Shown here: positions 34,567-43,736 of the stretch, piece by piece
How positions within the stretch are numbered: position 1 is the stretch's first letter
Layout of the letters: each line of letters begins with the position of its first letter
NCBI RefSeq assembly: GCF_050937815.1
Contig: NZ_JACDIJ010000007.1
Coordinates: 52,268 to 116,267 of the forward strand
Origin: Treponema_C sp050937815
GTDB lineage: Bacteria; Spirochaetota; Spirochaetia; Treponematales; Treponemataceae
Direction of reading: 5' to 3'
DNA length: 64,000 bases
Position numbers and translations under genes: made by a program
Notes under the pieces: model-generated
Told to the model about the DNA's origin: nothing
The model's input: the letters and a program-made list of their open reading frames with translations, nothing else
Databases searched by the model: none

Positions 34567-35433
34567 ATGCACTTTGTAAAAGCAAAAGGAATTTTGTCGG
34601 CAAAAAACGGTATGAACATATACCGCGGTTGTACCCACGGATGTATTTACTGCGATTCAAGAAGCGAATGTTACGGAATGAAGCACGCTTTTGAAGATGT
34701 CGAAGTAAAAGAAAACGCACTTGAATTATTGGAAGATACGCTTCGCCGAAAGCGAGCCAAATGCATGATCGGTACGGGCTCAATGAGCGACCCCTATATA
34801 CCGCTTGAACAAAGGCTCGGCATGACGCGAAAGGCTCTTGAAATTGTACAGCGCTACGGCTTCGGTTTTACCCTGATTACCAAATCGCCGTCAGTTTTGC
34901 GTGACCTTAACCTTTTGCAGGCCGTCAATCAAAAAGCAAAATGCGTTGTTCAAATGACACTTACCGCCTGCGATGATGCCTTGTGTAAAATCATCGAACC
35001 GAATGTCGCCCCGACAAGAGAGCGCTTTACCGCACTGAAAACCTTACATGAGGCAGGCATTCCGACTGTGGTATGGCTGACCCCGATTTTACCTTTTATA
35101 ACCGACACAAAAGAAAACATCGAAGGCATTTTAAACCGCTGCATAGAAGCGAAGGTACGCGGCATTATCTGCTTCGGTATGGGAGTAACTTTGCGTGCCG
35201 GAAACCGCGAATATTTTTACAAAAAACTGGACGCGCATTTTCCCGGCTTAAAAAAAACATATATTAAAATCTATGGCGACAGCTATTCGGTTATGAGCCC
35301 GCACAACACCGAATTGATGTCCGTTTTCCGCCGCACATGCAAAGCCCACGGCATTGAGCATAACGTCGGCAAAATATTCAAATACTTAAATAACCTTGAA
35401 AATACACAGCAAAAACAATTGGAACTTTTTTGA
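34567..35433 (+). CDS. Radical SAM protein, SPL-like
   Basis: 288 aa from the ATG at 34567; the longer open frame includes the promoter and is not used. The cluster motif is C22-x3-C26-x2-C29 (GCTHGCIYCD), followed by LITKSPSVLRDL and GIPTVVWLTPILPFITDT, typical of the spore-photoproduct-lyase-like group widespread in non-sporulating bacteria. The reaction is unknown. The -10 box ends 6 bases before the ATG, with no ribosome site, suggesting leaderless translation. It is probably controlled by the WYL regulator at 37531. Confidence 0.85.
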   Translation: MHFVKAKGILSAKNGMNIYRGCTHGCIYCDSRSECYGMKHAFEDVEVKENALELLEDTLRRKRAKCMIGTGSMSDPYIPLEQRLGMTRKALEIVQRYGFGFTLITKSPSVLRDLNLLQAVNQKAKCVVQMTLTACDDALCKIIEPNVAPTRERFTALKTLHEAGIPTVVWLTPILPFITDTKENIEGILNRCIEAKVRGIICFGMGVTLRAGNREYFYKKLDAHFPGLKKTYIKIYGDSYSVMSPHNTELMSVFRRTCKAHGIEHNVGKIFKYLNNLENTQQKQLELF

Positions 35434-35503
35434 TAAAAAGTTATACTATCGGTAAGAATCGTGAGAAAACATAAAAAACCGCAAAGAAAGAAGAGGTAGT
35501 GTT

Positions 35504-37513
35504 TTGTTTTTTTTAAATATGTTTAATAAAACAAAAAGAAAGGTAATTCCGTTAGCTTATTATTTGAATTATGAGCAAGACGGAGAGTACTCTGAAGAAA
35601 ATTATAATGATGTAACACTTGCGAATCCTGATGACTTTCCGGAAGAGCTTTTTGAAAAAATAATAATTATGACAAAAAGGCTCCACGAAATGGGCGTATA
35701 TGAAGAAAAAGAGATTGTCAGATTTATCATTCCTAAAATGCTTGAAGCTCTTGAAACAGGCGGAATTTTGTCGGGCGTTTCCATATCGAGTTTTGATACG
35801 GCAGGTATTGTTTTCGGAGAAAATTATGCAGGCTGGATATATAAGGGTGAAACAAAAAAAAAGGATGAAATCCTTTATAGAGTACCGTATCAGTTAATTT
35901 TTTATCATAGCAAAAAAGAAGATAATTACTTTATTTGTAAAACAAAAGACAAACTTGAATTAAGACAAAACAAGGTGTCCGTTACAAATTCGGAAAATAA
36001 AGAGCGTATTATAAAAAATACAAAAAGCATAAGCCTAACCGAAATAGAAATGAAAGAACTAAAAGCTTCGTTTTCTATATTATTTATGTATACCAAAATG
36101 AATATTTTATTAAAGATGAAAAAACTCGGCTATTTGACCTTTGCAGAAAAGATAGCGGAGGATTTTTGCACTTCGACAACAAAAGAGGCATTTATATCCT
36201 GTGTCAATAAATATTTTTCTTTAAGTATATCGAAAGAAGATGAAAATAACTTTGTGTATGAAAACCTCTCCTTTAAGGAATTTTTATTAGAGCTTTTGAT
36301 TAGAAACAATGAGAGTTCGCCCTTGAGCTCTTCCTATGCAGGTATTATTAAGTGGGCGGAAGAAAAAACCGGTATAAAAATCCGCCCTAAAAAAGAGTAT
36401 CATGACCATATGGAATTTATAAGCCATCTTTCCGATGTTCTTGCAGCTAAAGAATACTATCTGTATTTTTTGATAAAAAAAGATGTTTTTCAGCAAACAG
36501 CCCTCTTGCTAAAAAAAGAAAAGCAAGAGCCCTTGCTTGGAAAACAAAATGATATTTTTGAACCAAATTCGAATTTCAGTTATGAAATTACAGCCCTTAG
36601 TGAGGATTTACTAGACCGCTATGCTGAAGATATTTCAATTGAAAGAAAAGTAAGAGAGAATGCAAAAATCTTTTATCATATTATCGGAGTAGAAAATATA
36701 GATACTATGATGATGAACATTATAGGAAACCGAGTATTGGACTATGCACTTTTTCAAAATTACTATTTATCGGTGGTTTGTTCCGATGAAGACAGGGATA
36801 TTTATGATATTTTGAGTGAACTTTTATCAAGATACGATATGCCCGATTTGATAAAAAATGCATCAGATTGTGATGTTACATTGGATGCTCTTTATTTTTT
36901 AGAATTTGAAGCTGTGAATCCCGTGGACAGAGCTATACTTTATGCGCCTTTAATCAGACAAAATAAAAAGCTGCTGTATTCATTTGAAGCAGGAGATTAC
37001 TTCTATCTTGGAATTATTGAAGATACTGTCGAAACAAAAGAAAGCTTTATAAAATGCGCGAACAATCTTTTAGAAATGAAAGAAATTGAAAATTATGTTA
37101 TCTATGATAATGAAGATAAAGAAATGTCTGTAAATCTTCTTTCCGGAATGGATATAACAATAGACGGTAAACATATGTATACACAAAAAGAGCTAAAAGA
37201 AAAATTTTATAAAGAGAATGCAGAAAATATAAGCAAAGAAGAAGCGGATACATATTTATCAAGGATTGTGATTAAAAAACCTGAGGTGAAAATATGTGTT
37301 TCAAATTATGAGGAAGATGAGGAAGAGCCGGAATTTACAATAAAAGCGGAAAACGGAAAGTATTTTACAAACCTGGATTTGCTTTTCCAAATACAAAAAC
37401 ACTTGGTTGAAAAAATAGATTTTGCAAAAGTATTCGGCGATGAGATATGTATTTTAAGTTTACGATTAAGTGTAGACAGAGAGAAATACTATCTGTTTTG
37501 GGATGCAGCATAA
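35504..37513 (+). CDS. Large AT-rich hypothetical protein
   Basis: 669-aa soluble, acidic, helical protein with no membrane segment and no recognisable enzymatic motif. A TTG start at 35504 has AGAGG 8 bases upstream; an ATG at 35519 is the alternative. The composition is strongly AT-rich and Lys/Glu-rich, unlike the flanking radical SAM and WYL genes. It lies between those two genes and ends 17 bases before the WYL start. I do not recognise the family. Confidence 0.7.
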   Translation: MFFLNMFNKTKRKVIPLAYYLNYEQDGEYSEENYNDVTLANPDDFPEELFEKIIIMTKRLHEMGVYEEKEIVRFIIPKMLEALETGGILSGVSISSFDTAGIVFGENYAGWIYKGETKKKDEILYRVPYQLIFYHSKKEDNYFICKTKDKLELRQNKVSVTNSENKERIIKNTKSISLTEIEMKELKASFSILFMYTKMNILLKMKKLGYLTFAEKIAEDFCTSTTKEAFISCVNKYFSLSISKEDENNFVYENLSFKEFLLELLIRNNESSPLSSSYAGIIKWAEEKTGIKIRPKKEYHDHMEFISHLSDVLAAKEYYLYFLIKKDVFQQTALLLKKEKQEPLLGKQNDIFEPNSNFSYEITALSEDLLDRYAEDISIERKVRENAKIFYHIIGVENIDTMMMNIIGNRVLDYALFQNYYLSVVCSDEDRDIYDILSELLSRYDMPDLIKNASDCDVTLDALYFLEFEAVNPVDRAILYAPLIRQNKKLLYSFEAGDYFYLGIIEDTVETKESFIKCANNLLEMKEIENYVIYDNEDKEMSVNLLSGMDITIDGKHMYTQKELKEKFYKENAENISKEEADTYLSRIVIKKPEVKICVSNYEEDEEEPEFTIKAENGKYFTNLDLLFQIQKHLVEKIDFAKVFGDEICILSLRLSVDREKYYLFWDAA

Positions 37514-37530
37514 ATAGAGGGACTTTAACT

Positions 37531-38439
37531 ATGCGTTCAGAACGGCTTTTTGAAATCGTATTTATTCTCCTCAACCGGAAGCGGATAACCGCACAGGAAC
37601 TTGGAAAAAAGTTCGGTGTATCGGTACGAACCGTCTACCGCGACATAGACATTTTAAGCAGAGCCGGAATCCCCGTGTACACAATGCAGGGAACGCTCGG
37701 CGGTATTTTTATCGATGAAAATTACACCGTCAACAAATCGTTACTGACAAAAGAAGAACAGGAAAAAATTCTGCTTGCCCTGCAATGTCTTTCGCCGATT
37801 GATGAAATACAAACCGAATCCGTTTTAAACCGGTTGTCGGCGCTTTTTCAAAAAAAAGCCGATTGGGTTAAGGTTGATTATTCACGATGGGGAACCGAAA
37901 ACGACCGCCGCCTGTTTGAAACATTAAAGCAGGCAATTTCGGAATGCAAAGCTGTCAAACTGGAATATCTAAGCTCATACGGGGAAAAAACCGAGCGCAC
38001 CGTCTACCCCTTGCGTCTTTTGTATAAATCGAGGGCGTGGTATGCCGAGTGTTATTGCACCGAAAAAAAGGATTACAGGCTTTTCAGATTAACCCGGATA
38101 CTTTCCGCTACGCACACTTTAACGACATTTAACCGTGCGGAATTACTCGACAAAATCAGCGACAATAAAGCGGATACCGCAGTTCCGTCCCTTACCGCCA
38201 TCACATTACAATGTACCGCTAAAACCGCCTACAGGCTTTACGATGAATTCCCGCCGGAACTTATCACAAAAAATGCCGACGGATCATATACCCTAAAGGC
38301 GGCTCTCCCCCTTGATTCGTGGCTTTACGGTTTTATCCTGTCGCTCGGCACTGAAGTGGAAATCCTTAAACCGGAAAGCTTAAAAAAAGAAATCGCCCGC
38401 CTTGCGGAAAAGATTATGAAAAAGCATAGAGAGGGTTAA
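37531..38439 (+). CDS. WYL-domain transcription regulator (YafY/DeoR-like HTH)
   Basis: 302 aa from the ATG at 37531 (AGAGG 10 bases upstream). An N-terminal winged HTH (about 1-60: ITAQELGKKFGVSVRTVYRDIDILSRAGIPVYTMQGTLGG) is followed by a WYL domain (about 140-230: VKLEYLSSYGEKTERTVYPLRLLYKSRAWYAECYC) and a WCX-like C-terminus. These proteins bind small molecules or nucleic acids and act on nearby genes. Two matching operators lie 3 kb upstream and immediately downstream, in front of a radical SAM and a ClbS-like gene. Confidence 0.9.
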   Translation: MRSERLFEIVFILLNRKRITAQELGKKFGVSVRTVYRDIDILSRAGIPVYTMQGTLGGIFIDENYTVNKSLLTKEEQEKILLALQCLSPIDEIQTESVLNRLSALFQKKADWVKVDYSRWGTENDRRLFETLKQAISECKAVKLEYLSSYGEKTERTVYPLRLLYKSRAWYAECYCTEKKDYRLFRLTRILSATHTLTTFNRAELLDKISDNKADTAVPSLTAITLQCTAKTAYRLYDEFPPELITKNADGSYTLKAALPLDSWLYGFILSLGTEVEILKPESLKKEIARLAEKIMKKHREG

Positions 38440-38451
38440 TTTTTTCCTCTC

Positions 38452-38488
38452 AAACCTGACACTCCCTGACAGGTTTCCGTGTTATAAT
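38452..38488 (+). promoter_or_regulatory. WYL-type operator and promoter of the ClbS-like gene
   Basis: AAACCTG...CAGGTTT (38452-38476) with two CTGACA repeats, then six bases, then an extended -10 (TGtTATAAT, -10 at 38483-38488). Sequence and spacing match the site at 34524-34560. It lies 12 bases after the WYL gene. Confidence 0.78.
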
Positions 38489-38539
38489 GATACCGACAAA
38501 AGGTATTCCGACGCGAATGCCGAAAAAAAGGAGTAAACT

Positions 38540-39058
38540 ATGTCCAGACCTGCAACAAAAAACGATTTAATTGAAGCCGCAAACGCTCAGTTTGAAAAAC
38601 TGCGGAACCTGCTTGCCGGCATGAGCGAAGCCGAACGTAAAGCGGACATTGAGCCGAACGAACGCGATAAAAATGTACGCGATGTACTGATTCATCTTTA
38701 TGAATGGCACTGCCTTTTGTTGAATTGGATACAGTCAAACACACAAGGGAAAGCGGCAGCCTTTTTGCCCGCCCCTTATAATTGGAAAACCTATCCTGAA
38801 ATGAACATTGAGTTTTGGAAAAAACACCAAAGCACGCCCTATGCCGACGCGGAAAAAATGCTGAAAAAGACGCACAAAGAAGTTATAAAACGTATCGAAA
38901 CATTTTCGAACGAAGAACTTTTTTCAAAAGGAATTTTCACATGGACGGGAACGACCACCCTCGGAAGTTACTGTGTATCCGCAACATCGAGCCACTATGA
39001 TTGGGCAATTAAGGGAATAAAAAAAGCATTGAACTCATATCGGAAAAACGCTGTGTAG
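38540..39058 (+). CDS. ClbS/DfsB family protein (DUF1706)
   Basis: 172-aa four-helix-bundle protein with the family's conserved start SRPATKNDLIEAANAQFEKL, RDVLIHLYEWHCLLLNWI and W-rich YNWKTYPEMN blocks, ending with SATSSHYDWAIKGIK. ClbS deactivates the genotoxin colibactin, and DfsB-type relatives act on small molecules; most members are uncharacterised. AAAAAGGAG precedes the ATG by 7 bases. Expression should depend on the operator at 38452. Confidence 0.88.
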   Translation: MSRPATKNDLIEAANAQFEKLRNLLAGMSEAERKADIEPNERDKNVRDVLIHLYEWHCLLLNWIQSNTQGKAAAFLPAPYNWKTYPEMNIEFWKKHQSTPYADAEKMLKKTHKEVIKRIETFSNEELFSKGIFTWTGTTTLGSYCVSATSSHYDWAIKGIKKALNSYRKNAV

Positions 39059-39083
39059 GACAGCACAAAACACAAACCTTCTC

Positions 39084-39112
39084 TTGTTTTTTTCTTATGC
39101 TTCCGTTATGCT
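39084..39112 (+). promoter_or_regulatory. Promoter of the MFS gene, near-leaderless
   Basis: TTGTTT (39084-39089) and TATGCT (39107-39112) are 17 bp apart. The predicted start is about 3 bases before the ATG at 39122, and no ribosome site is present. Confidence 0.5.
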
Positions 39113-39121
39113 GAGTAAATT

Positions 39122-40300
39122 ATGAAACTGCAATTTACTCCTCTTGACTATGCCGTGATTACGGTCGGTCTTGTGTATTCAACCAGTGCAACCGTAACGC
39201 CCGTATGCCTTTTATCCATGGCAAAAGAATTGAACTTTAGTCTATCGGCAAGCGGCGGCATTGAAGGAATAAGGAGCTTTTTACTTTTTATATCCATGTT
39301 TTTCGGCGGTTTTATCGCCGCAAAAATCGGAAAGGTGCGCTCGCTTTCCGGCGGTTTGTTTGCATTAAGTTTCAGTTATGCGGCCTATGCTTTTGCGCCT
39401 TCTTATATAGCCGTCCTCGGCGCAAGTCTTATTCTCGGCGCTTCGGCGGGTATTTTGGAAGGATTGGCAAACCCGCTTATACAGGACGCTCATCCGAACG
39501 ATTCGGGCAGATACTTGAACATAACAAATGCGTTTTGGTCGGTCGGCGTCTTGTCTACCGTCCTTATTTCGGGTGAATTGTTGACACGCAGCATATCGTG
39601 GCGGCTTATTATGGGTTTTTTATCGCTTTTTTCGCTTGCCGCCGCCATTTTTTTGGCGACTCTTCGAAAATACGAAGTGCATACCCGAACACTAAGCCCC
39701 GATAAGGTTATTCGCCGCTATGTTGACTGTCTGCGCTCAAAACGTTTTTGGGTGTTTTGTTTTATGATGCTTTTGGCCGGAGGAGCCGAAGGCGCCTTTA
39801 CCTTTTGGAGCGCAAGTTATATTCAGATCCATTTTGCCGCCCTGCCGCGGATGGGAGGAATCGGCACCGCTTGTTTTGCCGCCGGTATGCTCGGTATGCG
39901 CGTTGCAAGCGGTATATTTGTACCTCAGCATAAACTGCGAAAAGCAATTTTCTTATCGGCGGTATTCGGCGTTATTATCGCTTCGATTATTCCCTTTATA
40001 CACAGTGAAAAATTCTTTTTCCCGCTTTTATTTTTAGCCGGTATAAGCATTGCCTGTTTTTGGCCGTCCATACAATCTTACAGTATAACAAAGATGTCCT
40101 ATTTGGATTCCACAGCAGCCTTTATTTTATCGGCATGTGCAGGGATTGCAGGATTCGGCCTTGTTCCGTTTATTATGGGAATTATCGGAGATGCCGCCGG
40201 TCTTGAAAAAAGTTTTTTATGCGTTCCCGTTCTTTTAGCGGTATTGGCTTTAAGCGTTTTTTTTGAGCGGACAAACGGAAAATTTAAAACAAGCGTTTGA
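39122..40300 (+). CDS. MFS transporter
   Basis: 392-aa major facilitator with 12 predicted helices. The first loop has the AAKIGKVRSLSGG form of the MFS signature, and the middle loop is RKYEVHTRTLSPDKVIRRY. Overall form resembles the FucP/sugar and BMFS groups, but no substrate-specific motif is clear. The start is defined by the ATG with a promoter 10 bases upstream and no ribosome site. It converges on the lipoprotein gene at 40367. Confidence 0.85.
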   Translation: MKLQFTPLDYAVITVGLVYSTSATVTPVCLLSMAKELNFSLSASGGIEGIRSFLLFISMFFGGFIAAKIGKVRSLSGGLFALSFSYAAYAFAPSYIAVLGASLILGASAGILEGLANPLIQDAHPNDSGRYLNITNAFWSVGVLSTVLISGELLTRSISWRLIMGFLSLFSLAAAIFLATLRKYEVHTRTLSPDKVIRRYVDCLRSKRFWVFCFMMLLAGGAEGAFTFWSASYIQIHFAALPRMGGIGTACFAAGMLGMRVASGIFVPQHKLRKAIFLSAVFGVIIASIIPFIHSEKFFFPLLFLAGISIACFWPSIQSYSITKMSYLDSTAAFILSACAGIAGFGLVPFIMGIIGDAAGLEKSFLCVPVLLAVLALSVFFERTNGKFKTSV

Positions 40301-40366
40301 AATAGTGCCGCTTATTTTAAGTTCAAATTATGTGAATCCCGTGCATTGTACCGCAGATTGCTTACC

Positions 40367-41470
40367 TTACGGCACTTTACCCGCAAAAACATTAGGCTTT
40401 CCGGGGCTGGCTTTTTCGCCGTTTTTACCGCTTAAAACCTTCCAATCCGAAGCGCTTACGGCAAAGGGCGCTTTTTCGCCTGATGTAAAGGCAGCTGCAA
40501 GTTCAGCTACGTTCAAGCGGCTTAAAGTCCGTACTGCGGTAATACCGTCGGAACATACCGCATTTTCCGGCTCCGTTCCTTCTATCCAAATACCGCTTTC
40601 AAAGGCATCGGCGGCATATTCGCTCATAAGGGGTTTTGTCCAGACGGTTTTACCGGAACGGCTGTATAAAAGGGCGTCTGCAAGCGCGCCTCCGCTGCGT
40701 GTCCGCAGTAAAAGCACATCGTCCGCTCCCAAACGTGTTTTTGCACTGTCCGCTTTTTTGTCCCATATGTCGCGGGAAACGTTACAGGAATAAGCGGTTG
40801 TGGAAAGCGCAAAATTATCGCCCGTTTCGCTTACCGCCTTTTCTCCGAACAATCGCATATGGACACTTACATAAGACCCCGCCTTAACTTCGGCCGCAGG
40901 TAAAACAAAATCGGTTAAAACACCGTCATATGCGCTTTGTATAATCATTCCGCCGATATTTCCGTCTTCCAAAATGTACAGCTCCGCAAATTCCGCTTTT
41001 GCTTTTTTGGGATCCTGAGCCGCAGCGTGAACCGGGCCGACTTCGGAAAAAATTGTCGCGGGAACGCGGCTGTTATAGCCGTAAAAATCCAAACTAAAAC
41101 ATAAAGAGCTTCCTCCGGCATCCTGTACCCTGCCTTCCAAAAGATAGTCGTAACCTACGGGAACCGCCTCAATAAAATGTAAAATATAAGAAGTCCCGCC
41201 TTCGCCGCTTTCCGTGTTTACCGAAAAGGTCGTATTCGTTTGCCCGATACGCGTACATTGAACTGCGGAAAAAACGACGGGTTTGGAAAATCTCATAAGC
41301 GCATCATTTTCTCCGGTCAGTGTAAAATCCGTCAAAACGGGAGCGCTGTAATCTCCCGTCAACAAAGTAAATCCGCCGCTTTCAAGTTTACATGATGCCG
41401 CTGCGGATATAAGCGACAAGGCAGTAAGCACTATACAGGCACAAAGCTTTACATACTTTACATTTTTCAT
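40367..41470 (-). CDS. Treponemal lipoprotein, lamin-tail-like domain possible
   Basis: 367-aa lipoprotein with a signal ending at a Cys about residue 27 (AAASC). The mature protein is beta-rich. The middle contains KAEFAELYILEDGNIGG and VLPAAEVKAGSYVSVHMRL, resembling the strands of lamin-tail (LTD) domains found in many secreted bacterial proteins. The N-terminal part (about 45-140) looks like an Ig-like module with FTLTGENDALMRFSKPV. GAGGAAC precedes the ATG. Function unknown; the LTD reading is tentative. Confidence 0.7.
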   Translation of the reverse strand: MKNVKYVKLCACIVLTALSLISAAASCKLESGGFTLLTGDYSAPVLTDFTLTGENDALMRFSKPVVFSAVQCTRIGQTNTTFSVNTESGEGGTSYILHFIEAVPVGYDYLLEGRVQDAGGSSLCFSLDFYGYNSRVPATIFSEVGPVHAAAQDPKKAKAEFAELYILEDGNIGGMIIQSAYDGVLTDFVLPAAEVKAGSYVSVHMRLFGEKAVSETGDNFALSTTAYSCNVSRDIWDKKADSAKTRLGADDVLLLRTRSGGALADALLYSRSGKTVWTKPLMSEYAADAFESGIWIEGTEPENAVCSDGITAVRTLSRLNVAELAAAFTSGEKAPFAVSASDWKVLSGKNGEKASPGKPNVFAGKVP

Positions 41471-41653
41471 ATGCGTTCCTCCTGCTATATTAGAGGGGCG
41501 GATTGTATTTTTTTCACACTTTTTTTGTAAAAAAAGATAAAAATTTGAAAAAAAATGCTTTTTACGCTATAATCGAAGTCAAATGAAACAAACAGAAAAC
41601 ATCTTGCCCATATTTCTCATGTTTACCGTATAAATCGATGCTAAGGTTGCAGT

Positions 41654-42121
41654 ATGAAATACACCGTAAAAATCTTAACCTTATACAAAAACCTCTGTTA
41701 TGCAACGGAAAGCGGTTTACCGCTCGATAAAACCGATTTTTTGTATAGTTATACTTGTGCCGTACAAAACAATGATCTAAGCCCGCGCCGTTCGCGTTTT
41801 TTAACCAAGCCCCGTTTTGAAGGATATGCGCTTTCAAATGCCAAGTCGCAGGAAAGCGGTACGGGACTGCTTGCCGGCCGCTATTTTTTTTTGCAAGCTC
41901 CCGTTCCGCAAGAATGCATTATGTGCAAAAGCGCGGAAGCTGAAAAAAAGCGCTTGGCCGAATACCGCCTCGCTGCAGAATATATGTATACGGAAGCCAT
42001 ATGGAACGAAATCGATTTTTGCGACGATAAAATCTACATAAGAACTTTAACCGAAGACAACGCGGCAGTGTTTCAATTATTTAGAAAAATCGGGACCGAG
42101 CGGCACTGTGCATCACTTTAA
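41654..42121 (+). CDS. Hypothetical protein
   Basis: 155-aa soluble protein, basic, with two close cysteines near the middle (ECIMCKSAEAEKKRLAEYRLAAEYMYTEAIWNEIDF). No signal peptide, membrane helix or known motif. It overlaps the 3' end of the convergent gene by 9 bases. A TATAAA at about 41628 and AAGG before the ATG could serve expression. I do not recognise a family. Confidence 0.65.
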   Translation: MKYTVKILTLYKNLCYATESGLPLDKTDFLYSYTCAVQNNDLSPRRSRFLTKPRFEGYALSNAKSQESGTGLLAGRYFFLQAPVPQECIMCKSAEAEKKRLAEYRLAAEYMYTEAIWNEIDFCDDKIYIRTLTEDNAAVFQLFRKIGTERHCASL

Positions 42122-42817
42122 AATCAGCGCTTCTACCATATAGCGCACGGACATACCGGCGGCGGTCGCGGTTTTCTTTTCTACCACAAAGATAAGACTT
42201 TTATTGTCGGGCGAACGAACGATTTTTTCTATCGTATAATCGGTAACTCCGGTACGCTTTATATCGGGAGTACCGGCAACTTGTTTCGATAAAATTTTGC
42301 CCGTTTTGTCGCGGCGTTCAACACTGATAAAAAACGACGATTTGGACGAGGCCGTTTTCCCGCCGTACCACGGAATGAGTTTTATATGGAAGGATACCGG
42401 ATTTTCCTTTGTCGAACCTTCAAAATCGGTAAATACGATTTCTTCGGCGGATGTTTTTGTCTGCTCTTTTATATAAAGCGTATGTGTTAAATCCGCCGGA
42501 ACAGGCGACTGTGTTTTTATATAAGCGGCATTTTTTTCAAACAACCGTTCGTAAAGCACCGCTCCGTTTACAGACTCTGTTTGCGCCGAAGCGGATATTT
42601 TAAAACAACCTGCATCTATATAGTCGTTTTTCGCAATATCTACAGTGTAGATTTCGGCAAAACCCCGCCACGTTTTATCGATGCTTCCGTGTTGGGCAAA
42701 CATATAGGTACGGCCGTCTTTTGAAAAGCCTAAATCGACAAAAGCCGCAGCATCTCCGGCTACAAGCACCGCACACAAACATAAAAGTATAGCTGCTGTT
42801 ATTATCCGTTTTGCCAT
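42113..42817 (-). CDS. DUF2259-like secreted protein
   Basis: 234-aa exported protein with a signal peptide (cleavage about residue 24, AAA-F). The mature start FVDLGFSKDGRTYMFAQHGSID and AEIYTVDIAKNDYI match the pattern of the DUF2259 predicted secreted family of spirochaetes and related bacteria. It has two beta-rich halves with DNKSLIFVVEKK near the end. A GGGG-type ribosome site precedes the ATG. Function is unknown. Confidence 0.65.
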   Translation of the reverse strand: MAKRIITAAILLCLCAVLVAGDAAAFVDLGFSKDGRTYMFAQHGSIDKTWRGFAEIYTVDIAKNDYIDAGCFKISASAQTESVNGAVLYERLFEKNAAYIKTQSPVPADLTHTLYIKEQTKTSAEEIVFTDFEGSTKENPVSFHIKLIPWYGGKTASSKSSFFISVERRDKTGKILSKQVAGTPDIKRTGVTDYTIEKIVRSPDNKSLIFVVEKKTATAAGMSVRYMVEALILK

Positions 42818-42873
42818 AGTATCCCCTCAAACAAGAATATATATATTATATATCGGTTTTTTAAATAAACGGC

Positions 42874-42902
42874 TTTACATAAATTTGTTATCCCGATATG
42901 CT
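42874..42902 (+). promoter_or_regulatory. Promoter giving a leaderless start
   Basis: TTTACA (42874-42879) and TATGCT (42897-42902) are 17 bp apart, so the predicted transcription start coincides with the ATG at 42909. Confidence 0.55.
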
Positions 42903-42908
42903 AAGCCT

Positions 42909-43736
42909 ATGACACTGAATACGCGAAATAAACTGCTTTTATTTTTTTCAATTGCCAGCAGCCTTTGTGCAGCCGTTTTTACCGCAGTTTTAATATGGCT
43001 GATAATAAAAAAACCTCAACATATATCTTTATTATTTACGCTTCCTCAGGGGCAATCGTTTTTTCGACTGCTTATTACACCGAATTATACGGCGGCATTT
43101 TTTTCGTTATTGATTTTTTCTTTTTTTGTACCGGCAGTAAGTTTTTCGGTTTATTTTAACTTTGAAAAAACACAAAGTCTTGAAGTGCTGTTTTTTTGTT
43201 CGGCTCTCATAGGAGTATTAACCGAATCTTTTAAATTGTGTATTCCTCTGTTCGGTATAACGGCCGGATACTCCGGTTTTTTGAGATTTTTGGGACAAGC
43301 GGCTTTTTTCGGGCAAATGGAAATATTGCTTTCAATTATTACCCAAGGCGTTCTTGCCGCCGGAGGAGAAAACAGAGATTCCGATAAATATTTGGGTATC
43401 ATCATCATCATTGCACTTATTTTTTCGACAACAATACCTTTAAATACAACTGTTTTTGAAAATTATATGCATATAAATTACGGATTTAAAAACTTATTCG
43501 GCATTATACGCATCGTTTTTATACTGTGCACTTTTTTAATTCTCTTTTTTTCTCCCAAAAGTAAAGAATCTCTTGATTACAAAAGAGCCTCTGTCGATTT
43601 TCTTCTTATCTGCGGCGGGTATATAGCGCTTTTACATTGTAATACCTTTGTCATACTTGCGGTCGGAATCCCCCTGCTTTTTGCCGGAACCGTACATTTT
43701 TTAAAAAATATGCATAAGTATTATATGTGGAAATAA
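42909..43736 (+). CDS. Multi-span membrane protein of unknown function
   Basis: 275 aa from the ATG at 42909 with about eight hydrophobic segments. The central FGITAGYSGFLRFLGQAAFFGQMEILLSIITQG region has short polar breaks that could line a cavity, but no family signature is evident. The ATG has no ribosome site and a consensus promoter ends 6 bases upstream. The 3' end overlaps the convergent kinase-like gene by 16 bases. Confidence 0.65.
   Translation: MTLNTRNKLLLFFSIASSLCAAVFTAVLIWLIIKKPQHISLLFTLPQGQSFFRLLITPNYTAAFFSLLIFSFFVPAVSFSVYFNFEKTQSLEVLFFCSALIGVLTESFKLCIPLFGITAGYSGFLRFLGQAAFFGQMEILLSIITQGVLAAGGENRDSDKYLGIIIIIALIFSTTIPLNTTVFENYMHINYGFKNLFGIIRIVFILCTFLILFFSPKSKESLDYKRASVDFLLICGGYIALLHCNTFVILAVGIPLLFAGTVHFLKNMHKYYMWK

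Noticed and set aside
40263..40793. 176-aa plus-strand open frame
   Set aside because: It lies opposite a lipoprotein gene with a signal peptide, has no ribosome site and reads like an antisense shadow.
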